13,253 nt of DNA, taken from Methylovirgula sp. Lineage in GTDB: Bacteria > Pseudomonadota > Alphaproteobacteria > Rhizobiales > Beijerinckiaceae. Shown one piece after another: positions 7,121-13,253 of this stretch; position 1 is the first letter of the stretch, and each line of letters begins with the position of its first letter. Made by a program: the position numbers and the translations under genes. The stretch covers positions 1-13,253 of the forward strand of contig JASHSW010000043.1 in assembly GCA_030038595.1 (NCBI GenBank), in the 5' to 3' direction. Below the pieces are notes generated by a model. The model had not been told where the DNA came from, ran no database searches, and saw only the letters and a list, made by a program, of their open reading frames with translations.

Positions 7121-7171
7121 GCGCGTCCGCGCAGTTTGGTGCCGCTGTGATCGGTCAGTTCGCGGACGCGC
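7121..7171. repeat. 11-base perfect inverted repeat at a convergent gene end
   Basis: GCGCGTCCGCG (7121-7131) and CGCGGACGCGC (7161-7171) are exact reverse complements separated by 29 bases. The left arm starts directly after the stop of the 72-aa gene. The right arm lies inside the last codons of the convergent small secreted protein gene. No T-run follows, so it is not a canonical intrinsic terminator. It could act as a shared transcript end for both genes. Confidence 0.6.
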
Positions 7172-7406
7172 CGCGGGTGTCGCAACCGTTCGTCATCATC
7201 CACGGACCGGTCGGATGCATTCCTTGGCAAGGCCTCTGGGGAGCAGCGACCGATGCACCGATCGGATCGACGCAATAGGCGTCGTTGGTGACCGGATTTA
7301 TTTCTGCCACGCGACATTTTGCGGGCGGCGACGCGCTCGTCTGCGCGACGGCTGGAGAGGTGAAAATCGCGCTGCCGAGCAGGGCCGCGCCGATGAGCTT
7401 CTTCAT
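7155..7406 (-). CDS. Small secreted four-cysteine protein, unknown function
   Basis: The 83-aa product has a clear Sec signal peptide, MKKLIGAALLGSAIFTSPAVA, with probable cleavage before Gln22. The mature part of about 62 residues holds four cysteines at 31, 45, 60 and 75, almost evenly spaced by 14-15 residues, which suggests two periplasmic disulfides. It contains 'INPVTNDAYCVDPIG' and 'PTGPWMMTNGC'. The start is fixed by GGGAGG four bases upstream of ATG (7406). It is divergent from the Gly/Tyr-rich secreted protein gene and convergent with the 72-aa gene. I do not recognise the family. No lipobox is seen. Confidence 0.72.
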   Translation of the reverse strand: MKKLIGAALLGSAIFTSPAVAQTSASPPAKCRVAEINPVTNDAYCVDPIGASVAAPQRPCQGMHPTGPWMMTNGCDTRGASAN

Positions 7407-7482
7407 GGATCCTCCCAAGTGATTTCCGCCCCCGCCCCGCTCAAGTAACCGATTATCGCCGTGGCCGCCAGCGTGAACGCGG

Positions 7483-7498
7483 CACACGTTTCAGTGTG
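7483..7498. promoter_or_regulatory. Dyad in the divergent region between two secreted-protein genes
   Basis: CACAC-GTTTCA-GTGTG has 5-base arms (7483-7487 and 7494-7498) with a 6-base spacer. It sits between the divergent starts at 7406 and 7574. It could be an operator serving both genes, but the arms are short and chance symmetry is possible. Confidence 0.25.
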
Positions 7499-7513
7499 GT
7501 GTCCCGCCGCCGG

Positions 7514-7546
7514 GGATCTTTTTCGCCACATTTGCATTGGCGATCC
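7514..7546 (+). other. Possible 5' leader hairpin before the Gly/Tyr-rich protein gene
   Basis: GGATC (7514-7518), a T-run, then CGCC (7524-7527) pair with GGCG (7539-7542) and the overlapping GATCC (7542-7546). The result is a stem with a T-rich bulge and an 11-base loop, ending 27 bases before the start at 7574. It could affect translation or just be compositional. The evidence is weak. Confidence 0.2.
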
Positions 7547-7573
7547 ATCAGTCACTGCGAATGGGAGCTTAAA

Positions 7574-7927
7574 ATGAAGAGCAGAATAAGAACCGCGCTT
7601 GTCGCGGGCGCGGCGGTATTGGCTCTGGCGACCGGCGGAGTAACTTTCGCTTCCGTCGCCGATGCGCGGGTCGGACACGGCCATGTAGGGCATTTTAGCG
7701 GCCATTTTGCCGGCCGCCATTTTGCTAGCCGCGGCTATCGCCACTTCGGTCACCATCGCTACGGTTACGGCTATGGCGGCTACTATGGATATCCGGGTTA
7801 CGGCTATTACGGATATCCAGCCTACGGATACGGCTACGGTCCTTGCGGCTACTACGGCTATTACGACTACGACTGCGGGTATGGCTTCCCCGGCGACATC
7901 ATCGGTGGAATCCTCGGCGCGCTCTAG
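7574..7927 (+). CDS. Secreted His/Gly/Tyr-rich low-complexity protein
   Basis: The 117-aa product starts with a Sec signal peptide (residues 1-31, probable cleavage after ADA). The mature chain has a His-rich block at about 35-62 (repeats of GH, FxGHF, HFGHHR). A Tyr/Gly block follows at about 63-105, built from YGY, GYYGYP and similar units, including a 24-base tandem duplication (7778-7801 and 7802-7825). The end is a small hydrophobic tail, 'DIIGGILGAL'. Only two cysteines are present. The start is supported by GGGAG upstream. Such proteins are common in Rhizobiales and are usually annotated as hypothetical or glycine-rich; the His block could bind metal. The function is unknown. Confidence 0.78.
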   Translation: MKSRIRTALVAGAAVLALATGGVTFASVADARVGHGHVGHFSGHFAGRHFASRGYRHFGHHRYGYGYGGYYGYPGYGYYGYPAYGYGYGPCGYYGYYDYDCGYGFPGDIIGGILGAL

Positions 7928-7932
7928 GCATT

Positions 7933-7978
7933 GCTGGCGGGCATGCGAAGTCGCGAGGCGGCGGTTCAGGCCGCCAGC
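7933..7978. repeat. Inverted repeats spanning the convergent ends of the GY-rich gene and ald
   Basis: GCTGGCGG (7933-7940) pairs with CCGCCAGC (7971-7978). Inside it, GGCGGC (7957-7962) can alternatively pair with GCCGCC (7970-7975). The structure lies across the ald stop codon, just after the GY-rich gene stop. No T-run accompanies it. It is a possible bidirectional transcript end or GC-rich coincidence. Confidence 0.35.
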
Positions 7979-9072
7979 CGTTTGGGCATGAGCCCGAGGC
8001 TCTTTGCTACCGCGGCATGGGCGATATGGCCGCGATCGACGTTGAGCCCGGCAAGCAGTCCAGGGTCTTCGAAGATCGCGGCGCGGCCTTTGGCGGCGAG
8101 CGCAAGTCCATAGGGCAACGTCGCATGATTGAGCGCGTGGCTCGACGTATGCGGCACCGACCCCGGCATGTTGGCCACGCAATAATGGACGATTGCGTCG
8201 ACGACATAGGTCGGCGCGGCATGCGTCGTCGGGTGTGAGGTTTCGAAACAACCGCCCTGATCGATCGACACATCGACGAGCACCGCGCCTTTCTTCATTT
8301 CCTTCAGCAGGGGACGGGCGACAAGTTTTGGCGCGCTGGCGCCAGCGATCAGTACCGCGCCGATCACCGCGTCGGCATCGAGCACTTCCGATTCGATGGC
8401 GGCGGCGGAGGCGAACTGGGTACGCACCCGGCCTTGGAAGAGATCGTCGAGTTGGCGCAAGCGTGGCAGCGATCGGTCGAGCACGCTGACTTCTGCGCCG
8501 AGGCCCACGGCCATGCGCGCCGCCTGCGTTCCGACCACGCCGCCGCCGAGGATTACAACGCGCGCCGGCGCCACGCCCGGCACGCCGCCGAGCAGCATGC
8601 CGCGCCCGCCGCTGTGGGCCTTGAGAGCGCTGGCCGCGGCCTCGATGGCGAGCCGGCCCGCCACCTCGCTCATTGGGGCGAGCAACGGCAGGCTCACGCC
8701 GTCGGTGCCCACCACGGTCTCATAAGCGATCGCGGTACAGCCCGATTTCATCAGTCCTTCTGCCTGGCGCGGGTCGGGGGCGAGGTGAAGATAGGCGAAA
8801 AGAATCTGGCCTTCGCGAAGCTGCGCCCACTCCGAGGGCTGCGGCTCCTTCACCTTTACGACCAATTCGGACTTGGCGAAGATCTCCGCCGCATCGACGG
8901 CAATCTTGGCGCCGACCGCGACATAGGAGGCATCGCTTGCGCCGATCCCGGCGCCGGCGCCGGTCTCGACCGCAACGTCGTGTCCGGCAGCGACGAATTC
9001 GCGCGCCGCGGCGGGCGTAAGGCCGACCCGATATTCATGAACCTTGATTTCTTTCAAAACGCCGACGCGCAT
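7966..9072 (-). CDS. ald: Alanine dehydrogenase
   Basis: Ald interconverts L-alanine with pyruvate and ammonium using NAD(H), in the cytoplasm. The 368-aa length matches the family. Active-site residues are recognisable: Arg15 in 'HEYRVGLTP', Lys75 in 'VVKVKEP', His96 in 'FAYLHLAPDP' and Asp near 271 in 'DVSIDQGG'. The Rossmann loop is 'ILGGGVVGTQAARMA' at about 174-188. The start MRVGVLKEIK (9072) is chosen over the in-frame ATG 12 bases upstream (9084) because MRVGV is the conserved family beginning. It is divergent from an Lrp/AsnC regulator, the usual arrangement for a locally controlled ald gene. Its 3' end faces the GY-rich protein gene. Confidence 0.96.
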   Translation of the reverse strand: MRVGVLKEIKVHEYRVGLTPAAAREFVAAGHDVAVETGAGAGIGASDASYVAVGAKIAVDAAEIFAKSELVVKVKEPQPSEWAQLREGQILFAYLHLAPDPRQAEGLMKSGCTAIAYETVVGTDGVSLPLLAPMSEVAGRLAIEAAASALKAHSGGRGMLLGGVPGVAPARVVILGGGVVGTQAARMAVGLGAEVSVLDRSLPRLRQLDDLFQGRVRTQFASAAAIESEVLDADAVIGAVLIAGASAPKLVARPLLKEMKKGAVLVDVSIDQGGCFETSHPTTHAAPTYVVDAIVHYCVANMPGSVPHTSSHALNHATLPYGLALAAKGRAAIFEDPGLLAGLNVDRGHIAHAAVAKSLGLMPKRLAA

Positions 9073-9133
9073 GAGCCGACCCAATCCTCAGCGGGCTGAT
9101 TCGCATTTCCAACCTTACGCCCTGGTCAAAGAG

Positions 9134-9146
9134 AATCGCGGCGATT
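9134..9146. promoter_or_regulatory. Perfect dyad between ald and the Lrp-type regulator
   Basis: AATCGC-G-GCGATT is a perfect 13-base dyad centred on a single G. It sits between the divergent starts at 9072 and 9193. Lrp/AsnC proteins bind dyad-symmetric sites of roughly this length, so it is a candidate operator for control of ald and for autoregulation. The binding itself is inferred. Confidence 0.45.
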
Positions 9147-9192
9147 ACAATGGATTTTCCTGGCTGAATGCAGATTAACGGCGCAAAAAGGC

Positions 9193-9714
9193 ATGTCCAC
9201 GCTGGATTCCACCGCCGCGGACCTCGATCGGTTCGACCGCGCCATTCTGGCGGCGCTCGTCGCCGACGCCCGCATCTCGATCGCCGACCTTGCGCCGAAG
9301 GTCGGACTATCGAGCACGGCCTGCGCGCGGCGCTTGAAGTCGCTCGAGGAACGCGGCGTGATTACCGGCTATCACGCTGCCCTCGATCATCAGCGGCTCG
9401 GGTTCTCGGTGACGGTTCTCGTCCGCATCAGCCTGGAATCGCAGCGCGAGGAGGATTTCACGGCTTTCGAGCGCGCCGTTGGGCATTGCGCTTCGGTGGT
9501 GCGCTGCTATCTGATGTCGGGAAGCGACGATTATCAGCTGGTTGTGCTCTGCCGCGACATTGCCGACTTCGAACATATCCACAAGACGCAGTTGGCGCGG
9601 CTGCCGCGCGTCGCCAGGATTCAATCGAGTTTCGCGTTGCGCGACGTGATCGACCGCAGTCTGCCGGCGGCGCTGGCGGCGCCTGCGTCAGGCGAACGGC
9701 AGAGGCGCCGGTGA
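9193..9714 (+). CDS. Lrp/AsnC family transcriptional regulator (probable regulator of ald)
   Basis: This 173-aa DNA-binding protein has an N-terminal winged helix-turn-helix at about residues 10-60 ('LDRFDRAILAALVADARISIADLAPKVGLSS' region, with 'RRLKSLEERGVITGYHA'). A C-terminal RAM/ligand-binding domain follows at about 70-150 ('CYLMSGSDDYQLVVLCRD', 'SFALRDVID'). Such proteins form octamers and sense amino acids. Its position, divergent from ald with 120 bases between, strongly suggests it controls ald in response to alanine, as AldR-type proteins do. The tail after about 155 is Ala/Arg-rich. The start at 9193 has only a weak AAAAGG upstream. Confidence 0.9.
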   Translation: MSTLDSTAADLDRFDRAILAALVADARISIADLAPKVGLSSTACARRLKSLEERGVITGYHAALDHQRLGFSVTVLVRISLESQREEDFTAFERAVGHCASVVRCYLMSGSDDYQLVVLCRDIADFEHIHKTQLARLPRVARIQSSFALRDVIDRSLPAALAAPASGERQRRR

Positions 9715-9867
9715 GGCTGCCCAAATCCGCCCAAAACTCTTGGAGATTAAGCCTTTACCTTATCCCCGGGGGCTTGGTGCGCAAGGCCGCCCATGCTGTC
9801 CAAGTCATGATAACATCACCGGCAAGACGCAGCTTTGGCTTAGGCAAGCCAATCTGAGGAGCCAATC

Positions 9868-12156
9868 TTGCAACCAGCCAGCGAAAGTTTGAGAGCGGTC
9901 GAAAATCTCAGCCCCGAACCGAATGCCGACGCGGTGCAGCCGCCCGTTGACCCGGCGCTCGCCGGAGAATCTTCGCCGGCCGCTTCGATCCCGATCATGA
10001 ACGAACTCGGCAGCCTTGCCGAGCGCCCCGCCGAACTTGCCCAGTCGCCGGAGCGGTTCATTAATCGCGAGCTTTCTTGGCTCGAATTCAATCGGCGGGT
10101 CCTTCAGGAAGCCTCGAACCGCAATCACCCATTGTTTGAACAATTGCGGTTTTTGTCGATCTCCGCCAACAATCTGGACGAGTTCTTCATGGTGCGCGTG
10201 GCCGGCCTGCGCGGCCAGGTCCGCGCCGGAGTTTCGACCCCTTCCGAGGACGGGCTGACGCCGGCCGAACAGTTGGCGAAGATCCGCGAGCGCGCTGCGC
10301 TTCTCGCCGCCGAACAGCAGCGGCGCTGGCGCGAGCTGCGCAACGAGCTGCGCGGCGCGGGAGTGATCCTTGCCGACCCGCAGGAACTTGAACCGTCCGA
10401 CGTCGCCTGGCTCGAACACTACTTTCTTCTTCACGTCTTTCCCGTCTTGACGCCGCTCGCCATCGACCCGGCGCATCCCTTTCCGTTCATTCCCAACCTC
10501 GGCTTCACGATGGCGCTCGAACTCGTCCAGCCGCGCGACAACAAATATCTGAAGGCGCTGGTTCGGCTGCCGGCCAAGATCGGGCGCTTCGTGCGTATGC
10601 CCGACGGGCCGAACGGGCAGCGGTTCATTTCGCTCGAGTCGCTCGTCGGCATGTTCACGCAAGCCTTGTTCCCAGGTTACCTGGTGCGCGGATCCGGCGT
10701 CTTCCGGGTCATTCGCGACAGCGATATCGAAGTCGAGGAAGAGGCGGAAGACCTGGTCCTGCTTTTCGAAAGCGCGTTGAAGCGGCGTCGGCGCGGTTCG
10801 GTCATCCGGCTCGAAGTCGACAGTCTCATGCCCGAGCAGTTGCGCAATTTTGTCGCCGAGGAACTCGATGTCGTTTCCGACGAGATCTTCGTGCTCGACG
10901 GCATGCTCGCGCTGAACGAACTCGCCGAACTCGTCAACATCGACCGGCCGGAGCTCAAGTTCAAACCCTACAACCCGCGCTTCCCGGAGCGGGTGCGCGA
11001 GAACGGCGGCGATTGCTTCCTGGCGATCAAGCAGAAAGACCTCGTGGTTCATCATCCCTACGAATCGTTCGATGTCGTCGTGCAGTTCCTCAACCAGGCG
11101 GCCGCCGATCCGAACGTCGTGGCGATCAAGCAGACGCTGTACCGCACCTCCAACGACAGCCCGATCGTGCGCGCTTTGATCGAAGCGGCAGAGGCCGGCA
11201 AATCGGTGACTGCCCTCGTCGAGCTCAAAGCGCGGTTCGACGAGGAGGCCAACATACGCTGGGCCCGCGATCTCGAACGGGCCGGCGCGCAGGTGGTCTT
11301 CGGGTTCATCGCGCTGAAAACGCACGCCAAGCTTTCCATGGTCGTACGCCGCGAGATGGGCTCGCTCGTCACCTACTGTCATCTCGGCACCGGCAATTAT
11401 CATCCGGTCACGGCGCGCGTTTATACCGACATTTCCTTCTTCACCGCCGATCCCGCGATCGGCCGCGATGTGTCGCGGATCTTCAACTACATTACCGGCT
11501 ACGCCGAACCGGCGGGGCTCGAGCGGATGGCGATCTCGCCGCTCAACCTGAAGACGCGTCTCCTCGAACATATCGCGCAGGAGAGCGACTTTGCGCGCGC
11601 CGGCAAACCCGGCGCGATCTGGGGCAAGTGCAATGCGCTCGTCGATCCGGAAATCATCGATGCGCTCTATGCGGCGAGTCAGGCGGGCGTGAAAATCGAT
11701 CTCATCGTACGCGGCATCTGCTGTCTAAGACCCGGCGTCGCCGGACTTTCCGACAACATCCGCGTGAAGTCGATCGTCGGACGGTTCCTGGAACACGCCC
11801 GCGTCTACGCCTTCGGCGGCGGTCACGGCCTGCCGCATTCCAAGGCGCACGTCTACATTTCTTCGGCCGACCTGATGACGCGAAATCTCGATCGCCGCGT
11901 CGAGGCTTTGGTGCCGATCACCAACGCCACGTGTCACGATCAGGTACTCGATCAAATCATGATCGCCAATCTGATCGACAATCAGCAAAGCTATCGCGTC
12001 TTGCCGGACGGCTCGAGTACGCGAATCAGCGCCGTCGGCGCGGAACCTTTCAACGCGCACTCCTATTTCATGACCAATCCGAGCCTCTCGGGACGCGGCA
12101 AGTCGTTGCGCGAATCGAGTCCAAAGACGCTGCTCAAAAGACTTGAGGGCCGATGA
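9868..12156 (+). CDS. ppk: Polyphosphate kinase 1
   Basis: PPK1 reversibly polymerises the ATP gamma-phosphate into polyphosphate. From the TTG start the product is 762 aa. The catalytic histidines are visible: His486 in '[10 protein letters not shown]' and His643 in '[10 protein letters not shown]'. Their spacing of 157 residues is the same as between His435 and His592 of E. coli PPK. Other family blocks are '[19 protein letters not shown]', '[14 protein letters not shown]', 'HLGTGNYHP' and '[16 protein letters not shown]'. The TTG start has GAGGA about eight bases upstream. The first 55 or so residues are a Pro/Ala/Glu-rich extension of low conservation, and ATG 9997 is an alternative start. 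The 153-base region before it shows no clear promoter. The stop overlaps the ppx start. Confidence 0.95.
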   Translation: MQPASESLRAVENLSPEPNADAVQPPVDPALAGESSPAASIPIMNELGSLAERPAELAQSPERFINRELSWLEFNRRVLQEASNRNHPLFEQLRFLSISANNLDEFFMVRVAGLRGQVRAGVSTPSEDGLTPAEQLAKIRERAALLAAEQQRRWRELRNELRGAGVILADPQELEPSDVAWLEHYFLLHVFPVLTPLAIDPAHPFPFIPNLGFTMALELVQPRDNKYLKALVRLPAKIGRFVRMPDGPNGQRFISLESLVGMFTQALFPGYLVRGSGVFRVIRDSDIEVEEEAEDLVLLFESALKRRRRGSVIRLEVDSLMPEQLRNFVAEELDVVSDEIFVLDGMLALNELAELVNIDRPELKFKPYNPRFPERVRENGGDCFLAIKQKDLVVHHPYESFDVVVQFLNQAAADPNVVAIKQTLYRTSNDSPIVRALIEAAEAGKSVTALVELKARFDEEANIRWARDLERAGAQVVFGFIALKTHAKLSMVVRREMGSLVTYCHLGTGNYHPVTARVYTDISFFTADPAIGRDVSRIFNYITGYAEPAGLERMAISPLNLKTRLLEHIAQESDFARAGKPGAIWGKCNALVDPEIIDALYAASQAGVKIDLIVRGICCLRPGVAGLSDNIRVKSIVGRFLEHARVYAFGGGHGLPHSKAHVYISSADLMTRNLDRRVEALVPITNATCHDQVLDQIMIANLIDNQQSYRVLPDGSSTRISAVGAEPFNAHSYFMTNPSLSGRGKSLRESSPKTLLKRLEGR

Positions 12157-13253
12157 ACATCTTGATGCCGAAGCCTTTGGCGCGTTCGGCCGGCCGCGCC
12201 GCCGGCAAAGGCCCGGTCGCGGTGGTCGATATCGGCTCGAATTCGGTGCGGCTCGTCGTTTACGACGGACTGAGCCGCTCGCCGACGCCGATCTTCAACG
12301 AGAAGACGCTTTGCGCGATCGGCGACGGCGTCGCGACGACCGGCAAACTCTCCGCGGCCGGCGCCGAAAAGGCGCTTGCCTCGCTGCGCCGTTTCAAGGC
12401 GTTGATCGCCATCATGGGGGTCGAAGAAGTCTATGCAATCGCTACCGCCGCAGCCCGCGAGGCGTCGAACGGGGCGGCCTTCGTCGCCGAAGCGGCGGCG
12501 GCAATCGGTGCGCGCGTCGCCTTGCTCCCAGCGCGCCGTGAAGCCGAACTGTCGGCGCTCGGCGTGATCTCCGGCTTCCATGCTCCGGACGGAGTGGTCG
12601 CCGATCTCGGCGGCGGGTCGCTCGAACTGATCGATATCGTCGGCACAAAGGTCGGCAGAAGCGTCAGTCTGCCACTCGGCGGCCTGTCGCTCATGGATGC
12701 CTCCGATCATTCGCTGCGCGCTGCCCAGAAGATCGCCCGCGAAAATCTGGCGAAAGTCAAACTCCTCGGCGAATTGCGCGGACGCACGCTCTATGCGGTC
12801 GGCGGAACCTGGCGGGCGCTCGCCAAACTGCATATGCGGCAGCGCAACTATTTTCTCAGCGTCATGCACGGCTACGTCATTGCGGCGCGCGAGGCAGCGG
12901 ATTTCGCCGGGCTCGTCGAGCGGGTGAATGCCGAGGCGCTCGTCGCCGTCGAGAGCGTCGCTCCCGCACGCCGTCCGCTGCTCGCCTACGGAGCGATCGT
13001 GCTCGACGAAATCATCCGCCTCGCGCCGCCGAAGGAGGTGGCGATTTCGGCGGCTGGATTGCGCAAAGGCCTGCTCTACGAAAAACTCGGCGACGCAGAG
13101 CGGCGGCAGGATCCATTGCTCGTCGCGGCGCGCGCCTTCAACGAGAACAACGCCCGTTCGCCGCGGCACGCCGAAGATCTCTGTACCTGGACCGACCGAT
13201 TCATCGAATCGGCGCGTTTCGACGAGACCGCCGAAGAAACGCGGCTGCGGCAC
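12153..13253 (+). CDS. ppx: Exopolyphosphatase, Ppx/GppA family (3' truncated by window edge)
   Basis: Ppx releases phosphate from polyphosphate ends; GppA relatives act on pppGpp. The ATG at 12153 shares ATGA with the ppk stop (TGA 12154-12156), so translation is probably coupled. 367 codons are open to the window edge without a stop. The ASKHA-fold phosphate loops are present: '[17 protein letters not shown]' near residue 27 and '[14 protein letters not shown]' near 150. '[12 protein letters not shown]' and the catalytic-Glu region '[15 protein letters not shown]' lie between them. The visible end, 'EETRLRH', is where the C-terminal helical, HD-like domain of the longer rhizobial type normally begins, so roughly a quarter is missing. 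The ppk-ppx order supports exopolyphosphatase over GppA. Confidence 0.93.
   Translation, partial: MNILMPKPLARSAGRAAGKGPVAVVDIGSNSVRLVVYDGLSRSPTPIFNEKTLCAIGDGVATTGKLSAAGAEKALASLRRFKALIAIMGVEEVYAIATAAAREASNGAAFVAEAAAAIGARVALLPARREAELSALGVISGFHAPDGVVADLGGGSLELIDIVGTKVGRSVSLPLGGLSLMDASDHSLRAAQKIARENLAKVKLLGELRGRTLYAVGGTWRALAKLHMRQRNYFLSVMHGYVIAAREAADFAGLVERVNAEALVAVESVAPARRPLLAYGAIVLDEIIRLAPPKEVAISAAGLRKGLLYEKLGDAERRQDPLLVAARAFNENNARSPRHAEDLCTWTDRFIESARFDETAEETRLRH

Noticed and set aside
9796..9819. Possible Pho box upstream of ppk (CTGTC followed by CATGATAACATC)
   Set aside because: Only the first half resembles CTGTCAT. No second copy occurs at the required 11-base spacing on either strand.
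9805..11571. Minus-strand open frame of 588 codons
   Set aside because: It lies opposite ppk. The product has the low-information composition of an antisense shadow and no recognisable domain.
12063..13253. Minus-strand open frame of 396 codons to the window edge
   Set aside because: It lies opposite ppx, which carries clear family motifs on the plus strand.
1..13253. CRISPR array, tRNA, insertion sequence or prophage
   Set aside because: I saw no regularly spaced direct repeats, no cloverleaf-type sequence, no transposase or integrase motifs and no target-site duplications.

Overview
The window is a GC-rich stretch of chromosome that reads as core genome of an alphaproteobacterium, most likely of the order Hyphomicrobiales (Rhizobiales). 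This placement rests on recognised gene orders (PBP1A-prfB; an IscU/NifU-like scaffold divergent from folE-hisI; ppk-ppx; ald divergent from an Lrp-type regulator) and on protein style. No database search was possible. No mobile element, CRISPR array, rRNA, tRNA or phage gene was seen.

Layout. 1-1196: 3' part of a class A penicillin-binding protein (PBP1A). 1305-2436: prfB (release factor 2), interrupted by an in-frame TGA with the classical +1 programmed frameshift signal. 2498-3304: rhomboid-type intramembrane serine protease. 3305-3721: about 420 bases with no convincing gene and one perfect small hairpin. 3722-4153: small two-CBS-domain protein, followed by a strong intrinsic terminator. 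5290-4225 (minus): folE and hisI, a tight operon. 5455-7120 (plus): IscU/NifU-like scaffold, yidD, a nitroreductase and a 72-aa orphan, all co-oriented. 7406-7155 (minus): small secreted four-cysteine protein, divergent from 7574-7927, a secreted His/Gly/Tyr-rich protein. 9072-7966 (minus): alanine dehydrogenase, divergent from an Lrp/AsnC regulator at 9193-9714. 9868-12156: polyphosphate kinase, overlapping by ATGA with ppx, which runs off the right edge.

How the genes work together. ppk and ppx make and degrade polyphosphate and look translationally coupled. The Lrp-type regulator probably controls the divergent ald gene, with a perfect dyad between them. folE and hisI are both small zinc-dependent cyclohydrolases acting on purine nucleotides and are probably co-transcribed. 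They share an intergenic region with the scaffold gene, and that region carries a perfect 12-bp palindrome. PBP1A and prfB form a housekeeping neighbourhood.

The window is mostly ordinary, and I do not see a new multi-gene defence or mobile system. The points most worth a second look are the scaffold protein that keeps only two cysteines, the pair of small secreted proteins of unknown role, the 72-aa orphan, and several dyads in intergenic or convergent regions.
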